Assembly: GCA_965153455.1 (NCBI GenBank)
Contig: OZ234494.1
Span: 12,276,001-12,340,000, forward strand
Reading direction: 5' to 3'
DNA length: 64,000 nt
DNA from: Sphagnum compactum
Taxonomy: Eukaryota; Bryophyta; Sphagnopsida; Sphagnales
The translations under genes were made by a program, and so were the position numbers. The notes beneath the pieces were generated by a model. It was not told the origin of the DNA, did not search any database, and saw only the letters and a program-made list of their open reading frames with translations. Below are positions 21,201 through 33,800 of the stretch, one piece after another (the first letter of the stretch is position 1; each line of letters opens with the position of its first letter).

Positions 21201-24001
21201 CCCCAAGGTTCAGAAAAAGAGACCAGATGAGGCAGGAGAAGCATCAAGAACGGATCCTTTGCCAGAATCTCCCTGTGACGACATGGTGGCTGGTGTGGGT
21301 TGCTCAGGTTTTGGGACCACTCCTGCAAGCATAGGTCGACTCCAGTTCATGCTATCCTCAATGTAATTTATGTCATACCTGTCAGCACCATGCAGGAGGA
21401 ACTACTGCACAATTTAGTGGGTGAAGCCACAACATACTCACCATCAAACATTCTTTCTCTTCATCTCAGTTTACTGGATGAAAAACCAATAAAAATCTAG
21501 AATAAAAAAGACTTACTGGAATGCATCTTCAGTGACATTGTGAAGCACTGCATTAAGTTCTGCCATCGTATTCGCATCACATTTGTCATTCAGCTGCAAC
21601 ACCCATTGCAGCCAAGGTCAAACACACAACTCCTGATCAAACCTGCAAAGGTCAGGGAATCACAGAAAAAAAACCCAGCCCTAACTGTACTCCACTTTTT
21701 GACTGCAACATGAAGGACACAGTGCAGAAGCAAAGTTGCAGCACCCAATTGATCATGCAAACAGCTTTATCCTCAATGCAGCAATTGATGTCAAGGTCCG
21801 AATGTAAAGTACCTGTTGCACACACAACTCAACGGTCTTCCCCAACATGGTTATGGCTGCACACCGCGTATCCGGTTTCCGTAGCAATGTAATAATGGTA
21901 GTTACAGCGCCTGCAAACACATGGTATCCGAAACTCTCTCATTTAGTGATATGTATCCACAGTTCAAAAGAGGCAGATAGGTACTACACACATGACAAGA
22001 TTCCATCAATTACATTTGGAGTGCCAAAAAAAGACAAGAAGAGCAAGCAGGTTTACCACTTATGGAGACAAACTCCAGGCTAACTAGAGCAGCAAAAGCT
22101 TCTGCATGTGCAAAAAAATCCATGCGACTCGCCTCCACTGGTCTCTTCAATGTCAAGTGCTTCAACACCTGCAAACTCGAAAACGCACAATCCACTCAGA
22201 AAAGGTGATACTTTGCTGCCGCAACCACAAAGTAAACCCATGGACTTGATTCCATTTCAAACCCAAGTAAAATGTGTCACTTGGAATGAAGCTTGAAAGC
22301 AGCAGCTCTTCAACAGAAAGTCAGGAGCTCAATGACATTTGCCATACCTTTGGAATCAGAAAATCACGCATTCTGGACTTTGCAGGCTCTGGAAGCCTGC
22401 AGTCAAATCAAATCAGGCACCAATAAGGCAGAGCTCATAGATGCAGTAACATGTCTCCCTTCAGCTAAAAGACAGAATAGGCATGGAGACATATCAACAT
22501 GGCTTGACCTAACTCACCACAGCTAACATAGATATGAATACAGACAGAAAAAATGCAGACCAAAAGATGGAACAGAGAGAAGTGGAAACATTGAATAATA
22601 AACATGTGCAAGTCTCTCAAGAAGCAATCCTTTTTCTTTTTTTTTTCTCGTCATGGACCTGGGTAGAAGAAACATGAAGGGCACCACACTTTGTTGCCGC
22701 AGCACCAAGTCATGACTGAAGACAACTGCCACAAAAGCTGCCTGAAACTCATCCAATATCTGCACCCACAGCACACTTTCACTACTTCCCTGTGCAACCA
22801 AGAAGCTCAAAACAGATCGACACATAGATAGTGTCTCTAGAGTAAAGAAACTTATGAGTTCCTTCTTTTAGGGTTTTGAGCCTGCGAAGTCAGGATCACA
22901 GCATTTTTGTTGGAAGGCAGAATTGTGCAGTCATCTTCTTCTGTACCAGGCTTCAGCAACACAGCTTTAGAGTTTCTCCGGAAAACTCTTCTCAAGGTAT
23001 TTTGTAAGAGAAAATGAGCCACATTTTGCTACTGCCCTAATTCAGAAACTACTGAAAGGCCACAACCCCTCACCACCAATCAAAACCAAAAAATGCCTCA
23101 CAACTTTTTTTCTTTGTTTTCCAAGTGTTGCAGTTTTCAAAAAGCAAAAGAGGACTTTGGGATTTGCCACACTGACTGTTTCTGATGAGAGGTTCTCTGT
23201 GAGAAGAGTTGCAATTTCTGTGGCCACTCTGTCAAGTTGGGAAGCATCCTCAAGCCTTGATATGAGAGTTTGGAACAGCTTCCCTATATCCCGAGTCTTC
23301 ACATGTTCTGTCAAGACCCTAAAATCCCCCACAACATCCCAAAATACAAACCAAAAAAAAACCCCCATGAGGTTAAGAGGGAGGACCCATCAAAACTTCC
23401 CAAAATGTGAAGAAATTGCAAGACCATCAGAGATGAGGAAAAAAAAAAAAACAAGGAATTCTTCTGATTCCTCCATCCATCACTTCCTCCTTCATATTAT
23501 GACTTTCCAAAATGTGGACAACTTGCAAGACTCTCAGAACAGTAAAAAACAAGGGACTCTTCTGATTCCTCCATGTCACTTCCTCCTCCCCATGTCTGCT
23601 AAATTTCATTTATGCATCATAGAAGCTCTTAAACCACAGCCAAAACAAAAATACCACCCCCCCCACAAGAAGCTCTTAAACCACAGCAACAAAACACCCA
23701 TCCACAAGAAGCTCCATTAAACCACAGCAAAGAAAAAAAACAAAAAAACAAAAAAAAAAAAAAAATCGCCCACAAGAAACTCTTAAACAAAAAAAACACC
23801 CACCCACCAGAGCTGCCGAGTTGGAAAACACAAAATCGAGCTCACCATACAATCTTCTCGTCACTTCATCATTCACATCCCAACAAAGAAAGAAGAAATA
23901 ATACCCATTGTATGTATCTATACATACCTCATGGTCCGGAAAAGCTCAGTTGCCAGGGATATCTCATCCGGACCCAGCTCAACTTCTATAAAGAGCTTCA
24001 T
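18281..24001 (-). CDS. WD40-repeat protein with a helical (ARM-like) N-terminal half, 17 exons
   Basis: The exons, in transcript order on the - strand, are 23928-24001, 23156-23318, 22659-22789, 22348-22396, 22057-22168, 21813-21910, 21517-21593, 21379-21404, 21252-21322, 21019-21091, 20786-20856, 20367-20459, 19534-19601, 19308-19407, 19058-19166, 18683-18831 and 18281-18553 (stop TAG). All 17 keep phase and sum to 1737 nt, or 578 residues. The ATG at 24001 is the first in its frame after a stop at 24056. Residues 1 to about 245 are helical and armadillo-like (EIATLLTENLSS, ITLLRKPDTRCAAITMLGKTVELC). From about residue 290 there are WD40 blades: QLISGAKDGTLIVW, IFMSGSRDFTVRVWD, FILSAGMDTRVLRWD and a closing LLYAAGDDMRIDVY. 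The family is clearly a conserved plant one, but I cannot name it. Weak points are two poor donors (GTCCTC after 23156, GTTCTT after 21252) and the third exon's acceptor, which could be 22759 instead of 22789. It is presumably a scaffold protein. Confidence 0.9.
21379..21404 (-). other. 26-nt microexon in the WD40 gene
   Basis: The exon at 21517-21593 ends in phase 2 and the one at 21252-21322 begins in phase 1, so they cannot join directly. A 26-nt segment with a TTGTGCAG acceptor and a GTATGAC donor lies between them and fixes the frame (encoding SSSCMVLT plus shared codons). It bridges the N-terminal half and the WD40 half. Confidence 0.75.
23404..23810. repeat. Tandem repeats inside intron 1 of the WD40 gene
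   Basis: Two arrays sit in the first intron. The first is a ~105-bp duplication with the shared words TTGCAAGAC, ACAAGG and CTTCTGATTCCTCCAT (copies starting near 23404 and 23510). The second is four or five copies of CACAAGAAGCTCTTAAACCA, partly interrupted by poly-A and poly-C (about 23620-23805). Confidence 0.75.
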
Positions 24002-24644
24002 CAAAGCCCCTCCTCCCCGTCCTGTCTTTTCGAGCTTTCTTTTTCTTCTTCTTCTTCACAACTCCTCCACAACAATCCCAAAGCGGCTGTAGCAGTCTTG
24101 CTTCGATCCCGTGGCGATGGATTCGCAAGCGCCCTGCTCCTCCTCTTCCTCCTCCTTGCAGTGCACACAACACTCGCTCGCTGGCCTGTGCTGCTGCGCT
24201 GCGGTCGCTCGTCGCGGTAGTCTGCGCGGTGCGACTTCCTCGACCGCAGCAACACCCGCGTGGGTTAAACCCAAACCCTAGGTCGCTGCAGGTACGGTAA
24301 AACCAAAAAACCCTAGTGGACTTACCAACTCTAGTGGGCTGGACTTAACCAGTCCTACTGGGCTTAACCAGTCCTACACCTTAAATGGGGCCTTTAAAAT
24401 AGGGGCACATGGATTTATCCTTTTTGCTTTTTGTTTTTTTGTTTTTTTGTTTTTTTTTGTTTTGGGGAAAGAAGGGTGGGGTAGGCAAGTTTCTATTTCT
24501 TTTCTTTTCTTTTGTGTTCTTCTTTTTCTTTTTCTTTTTTTAGGGTTTTTGATGCCATATAAAGACTATAGGGGGGGAGGAGGGGAAGACCTTGCAATGC
24601 ATGGAGATTATGGACTCTTGGAGATAAAGCCCTGGGATGGATGG

Positions 24645-24812
24645 ATGGAAAGAAACTTGCCTGAGATGGAGGATGGAAACAAAACTTGACTTGGGATGGA
24701 AAAACAAACTTTGACTTGGGATGGAAAGAAATGTGCCTTTGGATGGAAACAAACTTGACTTGGGATGGAAAGAAATGTGCCTTTGGATGGAAACAAACTT
24801 GACTTAGGATGA
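24645..24812. repeat. GGATGGAAA-based tandem repeat
   Basis: Repeats are built from GGATGGAAA(C/G)AAA, (A)CTTGACTTGGGATGG and GAAATGTGCCTTTGGATGG. Two near-perfect 44-bp copies start near 24711 and 24755, with more diverged half-copies before them. It lies about 650 bp upstream of the WD40 gene start codon. Confidence 0.8.
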
Positions 24813-27744
24813 GTGGGTACTTATACACATATGCAAATCTCTAATGTGGGGAGTCATGGTTAAACTAAATGGGTAGGGATGTAAAATTTACATGTCCATA
24901 TTAACATACTTGGGCAATTTGGATGAATGGAAAAAAAGGGGTGTTATAATGCATGTATACGTAGATCCTTGTTAAGGGTCCCATGCTTTTATGTGGCCAC
25001 ATTCTTTGGTTAAGGGATGAAGGACTTGGGGTTGGTCATTTTGACACCCTCCTTGTGCTCATGACCATTTCAAATTTCAAAATTTATAAATATTCCTCTT
25101 TCATGTCCCATGCCAACTTTGACACACCATCTTTGTGCACCCCACCATTCCAAATTGTTGTTATTTTCTCTCTTTCTCTTTCTCTCTTTTTCACCTACCA
25201 ACTAACCCTAATTTCCTCCTTCCATCCATATTGAGGACACAACTTACCAACTAACCCTAATTTCCTTCCATCCATGTTGAGGACACAACTTGTGTATGCA
25301 TCTATTTCTTTCAAACATTTTCACATCTAGATAACATGGAGAGTTAGTTAAAAGCTCGTTTTTGAACTATCATATTCAATATCTTTTGAACAAATGTCAT
25401 TGTAGAAATATTTTTGAACATATGAGTTGAAAATATCACGCTTCGAGGTGCCCTTATTAATTATCTTCTTCATACATCTTGTAGTTTGAGGTATTTTCTA
25501 CATGGCAAGATTAGGGTTTAAGTTGATTTCAACTTTGATTGATTCCATTGTGGTTCATTTCTAAGTTCATTCAAATTACCCAAGTTCATTTGTAAATGTT
25601 TGGTCTATTTTACTATTCATCCAAACTTGGTTCAAAGGTTCAAAGATTGATGTCATGTTTTTTTTTCTTGGGATTGTAATGATTTGTTTCTTTTTTGTTG
25701 GTGTTATTTGTGATCTTAAAATGCAAAAGGAACTAGGATTAAATAACACATTGTGAAGTTTGAAATGTTTTTTAGGTGTTTTATCTGTCGTCTTTTAGTA
25801 ATTGAACAAAGGTAACAACTTTGAAAATGATGGTCATGACATTTCACAAATAATCTTATGTCATACACCAAATATTTTTTCCCTTTTCAATTTTGTTAAT
25901 ATATATTTTTTGTAATAAATGATGCAAATTTGAAACTTCCATACATTAATAATGGTCGTTTAATCAATGGTGGAGAACATTGAGAAACTAATATCCATTG
26001 TAAATGATAATTTCGGTGAAAATCAAATACATCTATGTTTTACAATTTCATTCATGTATTCTCTTTATTTTTATGAATTTTCACAATTGCATTGTGCATA
26101 AGACAATGATTTTTTGGGTGGTGAGTTTTTGAATTTGATTTTTATTCTTAAAAGAAAATTTGAAAAAAAGTTTTTCAATGTAAGATGTGTTTGTTTAGCC
26201 CAAAAAATGCCATTTTTATATAATCAAAACTTTGACAAGAGGGGCACTATGATAATTATCAACAACATGTTTAAACAACTTATTTGTTATTAATGGCTTG
26301 CAAAGATATTCAAGAAAATATGAATGGTTTTCAAAATTTTCACAACTTTTTTGTTATTTTAAAATGGATTAATTATTTCTTTCTTATAATCTTTGATTTG
26401 GGAATGATTTTCTATCATGACAAAGTTTTATACAATATAAAAAGCCATGATATTGAGGGGTTCATGTTCAATATAAACAATGATGAAATTGAGTGTTTGC
26501 ATTAACATATTTCATTATAAATAGGAAGCACCTTTTGTTATCAAGGAACATGATCTTGGTTCATTTGATTACCATTGAAAAGTCATGAATAATCCCTATA
26601 ACATTTGTTTCTATTCAAAACACTTCATGGTAAGTTACAAAATATATTTGATGTTTTTTAGAAACTTCAAAGAAAAATTATACACATTTTTTTTCTTTAA
26701 GATTATGGTGATAAATTATTGCAATATACATCACATTTTATTGGAAAAAATATAGGGACCATGATTATTGCATGTATTAAACAAGAAAATGTAAGTTTGA
26801 GTTGCAATTTCAACGAAATAAAATCAATATATAGAAAATATATAAGCTTTCCAAAGCTAGGACCAAATGGTGATGATGATGATGATAATTTATTAGAATG
26901 AATGAAATTGTTAAGGTGTCATGCCCTTAGATCATGCACCACCCCAAAACCACACATTACACAACCATATATTTAAACTTTGGTGTACCCATTAATGGTG
27001 CATGTTTGAAAATGTGTGGTTTTAAAGTTGACATCGAATATAATCGTTGTCAAATATGACACCCCATAGTAATTCACTAACAGCATTACCAACATCATCA
27101 TCAACACCATTACCAACATCCTGCCCAATATCATTGTCATCATCATGAATGAAATTCATCCATGAATGTTTTTTTTCATTCACTTGGATGCAATTCATTC
27201 ATTGTTTATCTATAACGTAATTAAGAAGGCACTTCAAAAGGTTCTGTAAATATTTTGAATTGAAATAATTCGAAATAATTTCATTAAAAAACTTGCATTT
27301 TTGTTAAACTAGGTCACACACATGTATAAATAAATGTGGTTCTTGTCATTACCTTCAATATGTTTAATATTGGTTTAAATATGATCTTATACCATAGCTT
27401 TGTTCTTTTCATGTTTTCATATTATATCATGATCAAGTTATGTTTAAACTATGTCTTGCACATTTTATGTTCTTGTTTTGTAGTTATGTTCCATGCTTAC
27501 ATTTTAAATTAAACTTACCTTTGTCATGGTTTGTTTTAATCCTTTCGAAATCCCTTTGTTTTGGTAGTTTTCATATTCAACATCTTTTCAATGTGCATGA
27601 AATCTTTTTTCATTGAAACACATTTTGTGAATAATTGGTTTATTCCTCCTTGACCACCATGTTACAATTGTTTGGGGGGGAATTAAATTATATTTAACAT
27701 GCATATGAAAAATGTAGATTTTAAACATTATTAATGTTTATTAA

Positions 27745-27898
27745 CACTACTACAAAATGTGAGTGCAGTTCACTAGTCCCTGTTCACTAGACCAATGAAT
27801 TCACTACTTCTTCACTGGTCCCCGTTCACTACAACCAGTGAATTCACTCAAAATCCAATGAAATCACTTGGCATATAAGAACACCTTTTGTTGTAGTG
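27745..27898. mobile_element. 154-bp CACTA-type MITE with 3-bp target-site duplication
   Basis: The left terminus CACTACTACAAAA (27745-27757) pairs with the right terminus TTTTGTTGTAGTG (27886-27898): 13-bp inverted repeats with one mismatch, beginning with the CACTA signature of the En/Spm superfamily. TAA flanks both sides (27742-27744 and 27899-27901), matching the 3-bp duplication that superfamily makes. Inside there are at least six TTCACT(A/G) subterminal motifs, which are typical transposase-binding-type repeats. There is no coding capacity, so it would have moved using transposase from a full-length relative. Confidence 0.9.
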
Positions 27899-30800
27899 TA
27901 ATGAGTTGGTCCAAAATCAAATTATGCATCTTGATACCTTAATGCTTTTTTAGGTTCAACAACACTCAAGTGCTAAATAATTATTTTATTTTTCAAAATC
28001 CATTTTGGTTGTAAAAAAATAATTTGTGAAATTTTGCCATTAAAAATGACAAGCTTCTTTGGCAAGTTTTAAGAACTTTGAATCTTTAACATAATGAGCC
28101 CTTTAACAACTTTTTTTTGGGAGGTGAAATTGGGGAGACATAATGTTCCACCAAATTATAGGATGAAAAATGTTGTCAATTATTGACACTTGTTTTCTAG
28201 TGGACAACTACCTTAAAGTAAAAAGCTCATGGGTTTCCACATTTTTTGTATTTTTCTTTCCTTTGTAATTTTTTTAAACTTTGGCATTTCAAACAAATAA
28301 TTTATATAGAAATTGACATTTTTCAAAATAATTTAATTCCATTGAACGCGAAAAGGTACTACTTCACAACATTTCAACCTCATGATTTTAATTTTCTTTT
28401 AATTTTCTAAGGTAAAAATAGGCATTCAACAACTTGATGTAGATAGAACATTTTTTTTAAAAAAAAAATTCACTATTTTCTCCAAATAACAACAAAACGG
28501 TGATTGATTTTTGTGTGTAGTTGAAAGGTGGTGACATTTTTTTGAAAAATAAATAAAATGTTGATTTTGGGCAAATTTTTCATAAAAACCCAAACATTTG
28601 CAACAAAAATTCCAATTTATTTTTTTTGCCATAGTGCAAAAATATGCTCCCAAAAAATCATCAATCTTGATGCACAAGAATAGTGTAAAATGTTGTGTGT
28701 ATGTAAATAATATAAAAATTTGGTATTTTCAAATAATTCATTAGAAAATTTGAAACCTTTCAATATTTCATCTAGATAAATTTTAAATGATATATGTTTG
28801 TTCAAGTGTCATTTATACCTACCTATGTGCAAGCCTAGCTAACTAACCCTATCCCCTTACATGAAAAGGCAAGTTAACATGTACATTTTTCATGGCCATG
28901 TTATCTATAAATAATATGTCATTTACATGATAACCTACCTCTTTCAAACAAATATATTTAACATGTTTCACCTATGAATCTACATGGACATGACAAGGCA
29001 CAAATTTGAAATTATACATAATTAATGATGAATTATTGGGAACGATATATGAACATAAGAGAGGAAAAAGGAGGGAAAAGGAAAAGTAATATGTTTGTTA
29101 GTTTGAAAAATAATTGTCAAACATCAATAATAACTACAATTATAAATTGGTTAATTTAGGAGTTACATTTATATTGATGGTTTTAAAATTAGACTAGAAT
29201 TCAAGCTATTTGCATTTAGTATTCAAGGTTGTTCAAAATGCCTTTTCTTATATATCTTTATAATAATAATAGATTGTTTGAGTCGTGCTTTCAAAGGTGA
29301 TATAAACCTTTACAATTTTAGCTTAAAATTACCTATTTGATTTACAATTTTGTTAACACCATTTTTTCAATGATTTTTCTCATTGATATTTGGAGAAATT
29401 AAATAATTAAATTTTTCAATATAAAATTTGTTTTCAAAAAAAAATTGTCATTTTTAAAAGATCAAAATTTTTAAAAAGGGACAAAATAATGCACCTTTCA
29501 ATTTAATTAATATTGCAAGTAATTTTTTTTAAAAAATTTAATAGAAAAAATGAAGTTGTTATGTCAAATGTTACCAACAAAAGGTACATGGAGTAATTTT
29601 AGTTGAATGGATTGGGTGCATAAGTTTAGGTTCATAGAATGAAGAGACTACCTACTATCAATATAATAAAAGAAAAATAGGGACATCATGTTAGGTGCGC
29701 TTCCCCTTTAGGATAGGATGATAATTTTAACAATGGTTTGCAACCATCCTTGTTGCAAATACTCAAAAGCTTGCATCTTAAAAAATTACTTTACATCTCC
29801 ATGGCAAGTTAGGTGTCAAGTTATGAACCAAATGTCAACACATAAGCTTCAATTAAAATAATGATAGCCAAAAAAATGGAAAGGTTTAATTCAAAGTGGT
29901 AGTTATACACAACAAATTGCTTTAAATTTTAATGGTGCAAGGTTGAAACAAACTTTATTTTGGAACGAGGAAATCGGGGACATTAAAAAATATAAAATTA
30001 GTGATTTAAAATATATATTGGTTGGAAAAAAATTATAATTTTTAGCAACATTCTATCATTGAATACTTTAAAATCAAATGTTACTAAAAGTTGAAAATTA
30101 CATGTGGAATTACCCAATGTCATTTGGAATAAATTTTTAGAAAATAAATATAGCCAATTAGTTGTTACTTGTGACATTAGTTTTGGAATGGAAAATAAGT
30201 TTGGGAATGGATAATGAAAATAGAGAAATCAATATTGTATATTTGATTATCATCAAAATTTGAAAGTTTAATCCTAATGCAAAATATGTGGAAGTCAATC
30301 ATGATTATGACCAGTTAATTATGAGAAATGAAAACATAACAAATTACATGAACACATGAACCATTATAAACTTTGTTTGCAACAATAAATTATGTATATT
30401 CTTGATGACTACAAAATATGGTTGCTCAAAAACTTAAATTACATAACTCAATTACCATAGGATTCAACAAAATGGAATTGGTTAACATTAGTCAAACAAT
30501 TATATTCTTTAGGGTATAATGTGCAAAATAGTAAAATATTCACAATGCAATTAACAAAATGAAAAAAAATGGAAGAAAAAAATCACAATAGAAAAAAATA
30601 GTGTAATGATGTGTGGTATTACAATGGTAGTATTTGGTACATGGAAATGGATCACCATGATATTTATCATAGTTGTGAACAACATGTTTTCAAAACCATT
30701 CCATCATATGTTAACAAGTGGATGTTACAACCTATTTTCATATTTGTGTATGTGAATGTGGTGCTTAAATTTTTAATTTGCGTGCACATTTTGATTTTGT

Positions 30801-33800
30801 TCATTAACTACAACATGCTTGGGTTGCCTAGCTTAGTAACATGCATGGCAAACTTCACATATAATTTCCTTGTTTAGAAATAAGAGAAATCGAGGAAGGT
30901 AAGTCTTTAAAAAGTTGACTAAAGCAACAAAGTTGTCATTGACATGGTTCATTGTGTATAAATAATTGAAATAACTTTTTTGCAACTTTTAGAAAGTTGA
31001 ATGATTATGAAATGCAATTGAATGTTTATGTTTTTAGCAAATTGAAGGGAATTGGAAGGATGTTATGACGATTTTGAAGTTAATGAGTCATGGAAGAAAT
31101 AAATGGCACCCTAGTGAAATTGAGGGGTCAATAAGATGGCAAGTTAATGCACCTTTAAGCAAATGGAAACATAACAAGAGTTCAAGGAAATGGAGATGCT
31201 GATATAAGTTGAAGGGGCATCATCTCCATGCATAGACATCATTTAACTCTACCATGTGTCATATATATGGTTAATAGTTGGCAACATATAACAACTACTT
31301 CACGCCGTCATATTGGATTTCCCAAATCTAATTCATACAATACTATAACTTGAATCCTCTTTTACTTATCAAAAACGTTGTTTCCTTCACATACGTCAAC
31401 CAATGAATTGGAAAGAGAATATTCAAAATAAGCCCGTGGAAGTCACAATGGATAACTTCATTTATTCCAAGAAAATGAACTAAAGAAGTTGAACCCAAGG
31501 GAATTTGTTGAAATGGCTTTTTAAATGAGCTTAAAGAAGTTGAAAAATAAATTAAGGAAGTTAATACAAGGCTTTCAAACAATCTTTTTTTGTACATGAG
31601 TCACCAAATTTCACCAAAAAAACCTTCTTATGGGAAAAACGTTGTCATAGTCTTGTCTACTAGCTAGCATTTTAATGGTTCTTGACCAAAAAATTTGTCA
31701 ATTAAGTTGAATTTGTTTTGGGGATGCTTGCCATAATGGCTACATTACAATTTTTTTTTTAAAAATCTTTCAAATTAAAAAGTTGCAATGAATTAAGCAA
31801 GTTAGTAACATTCTAAGGAAAGTTTATGTCGCCATTACTTTTGTATGGATATTTAATGATAATATGTACCATGGGCACAATCTTTTACTTTAACCTAATT
31901 CATTTTGTTTTATATTATCAATCATTATGCATTATGATTAAAATTTTCTAAATTTTCTTTTTGTTTATTTCATTGCCTTGTTTTGTGATTGGACTTAGGT
32001 TAAAGCTTGTCACAGTCGTTCTTATGCACTTTTGAATTCCTTGACCTTATGATGGTTTTCATGCTAATGACATACAAGGCATTTACAAATTACATTGCAT
32101 AGAATGCATTGTCTTGTTTTAAAGTTTAAAGTCATTATTTTGTATAACTTTAAATGCTTGTTAGATATCACCCCAAAAAATCATTTATGTGAAGCTAACA
32201 CATGAAGTTTTTCAACAATGAAAAAAATACAACAAAATAATGAATGGTGCACCCTAGGATTTAAATATGGATTATAACACTTCACAAAACTCATTTTAAT
32301 GTTTGACATATGAACTTTTATCTCACAATGTGTTTGTACAATTACGTATTTGAATTTATCCCACCATAATTTAAACTTTTAAGAACACCTTGATTAAATA
32401 TTGCTATTGAAAAACATCAATCTAAATACCCAAAAAAAATGTTCCATAAGATAAACATGCATACATGATTGGCAAAGTCCTTTATGGTATTAAGCTTAAT
32501 GCTTTTCAAAATCAACATTTAATCAATGTGTTAAATTAAATTTATAAATTATAAACTACATGGTGGTATGAACTTAAATATGAAATTAGATGTTAACTAT
32601 AACATCATTTGAATAATTTGAAAGTTGAACCAATTCCTTAGGTTTAAAATACAAAGGACTTGCAAATGGAGCTACAAAATGTTTTTGGTCCACCTTATGG
32701 TGTCTTTACTCTTAGTGTATGTGATTTGATTCAACTGGAATTGAAAAGATGAGATAATGGATGCATGAACGAATATTCTTGAAGGCATCAAAGTTAATGC
32801 GTGATGTCAAATCTACGTATTTTAGTGCATAAGTCCACATGCCATTACTTTGAATTACACACCACAAGAAGGGAATATAATTTCAAATGACCTTTATTTC
32901 ATAACTAGATTAAATTGAATGACCACAAATTGTCATTCTAAGTTGGAATTATGAATCATATGTTAAATGTAATTGTGCAACTTGATAAAACATTTGTGCA
33001 TCTAAGCACCACATGGAAACTTTTGACATTCAAGATACACATTAATGTAATTAAAGATAAATTAATGATAGGATATTTGGATATTTGAAGTTTGCAAAAT
33101 TGATGTAAAACCATTACTTTGACTTCTTTTTATAAAGTGCGAGGTGCACTGTAAATGACTTTTGGTAAAACTTAAATATTCATATTTATATTTAAATAAT
33201 GTTTGACCCATGATTTGCAAAAATGCCAAAGACACCTAATATTTTGGCCTATAAAAAGCAAGTTCCATAGTTCCATTTAAAACAAAACATGGTGAATTAT
33301 TGTAATATTTTTAGCATTATGGCATTTTGTTAACAAATAAATTTATTTTTTGGTTTTTCACTTCAATAGTAAAAGAAATGATTAAAAACATTCCTACAAT
33401 TGAAGCAAGGAAAAAAATGCCAAGAATTTTGCATTACTTAGGCACACCGCACCACCAAGCTTTTGGGTAGGTAATCAATAGTAATGTCAAACAAATTTCT
33501 TGAACTTTTTGCCATTATGAGTGCCAATAAATCGAATAAAATTAACATTTATTGAAAATCATTTAATTTCTACCATAATGGTAAAATAACTATGACACTT
33601 GCCAAATCAAATTATTCTTTAAACATATTTGTTTTCCAAAATTTTGTAATGAGGTTTCCAAGATTTCAATATCAACCCTTCAAACATTTTAAAATATTTG
33701 ATCCAAATGGGATGCATAATGTAAGCATGCACTTGATAAACTTTAGGACCTTTGCAATTGACAAGTAACCCATTACTTGCTTACATTTTCCTTGAAAAGT

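Noticed and set aside
23157-23720. 187-codon + strand frame
   Set aside because: Antisense to exon 2 of the WD40 gene and then through intron repeats; composition follows poly-A runs.
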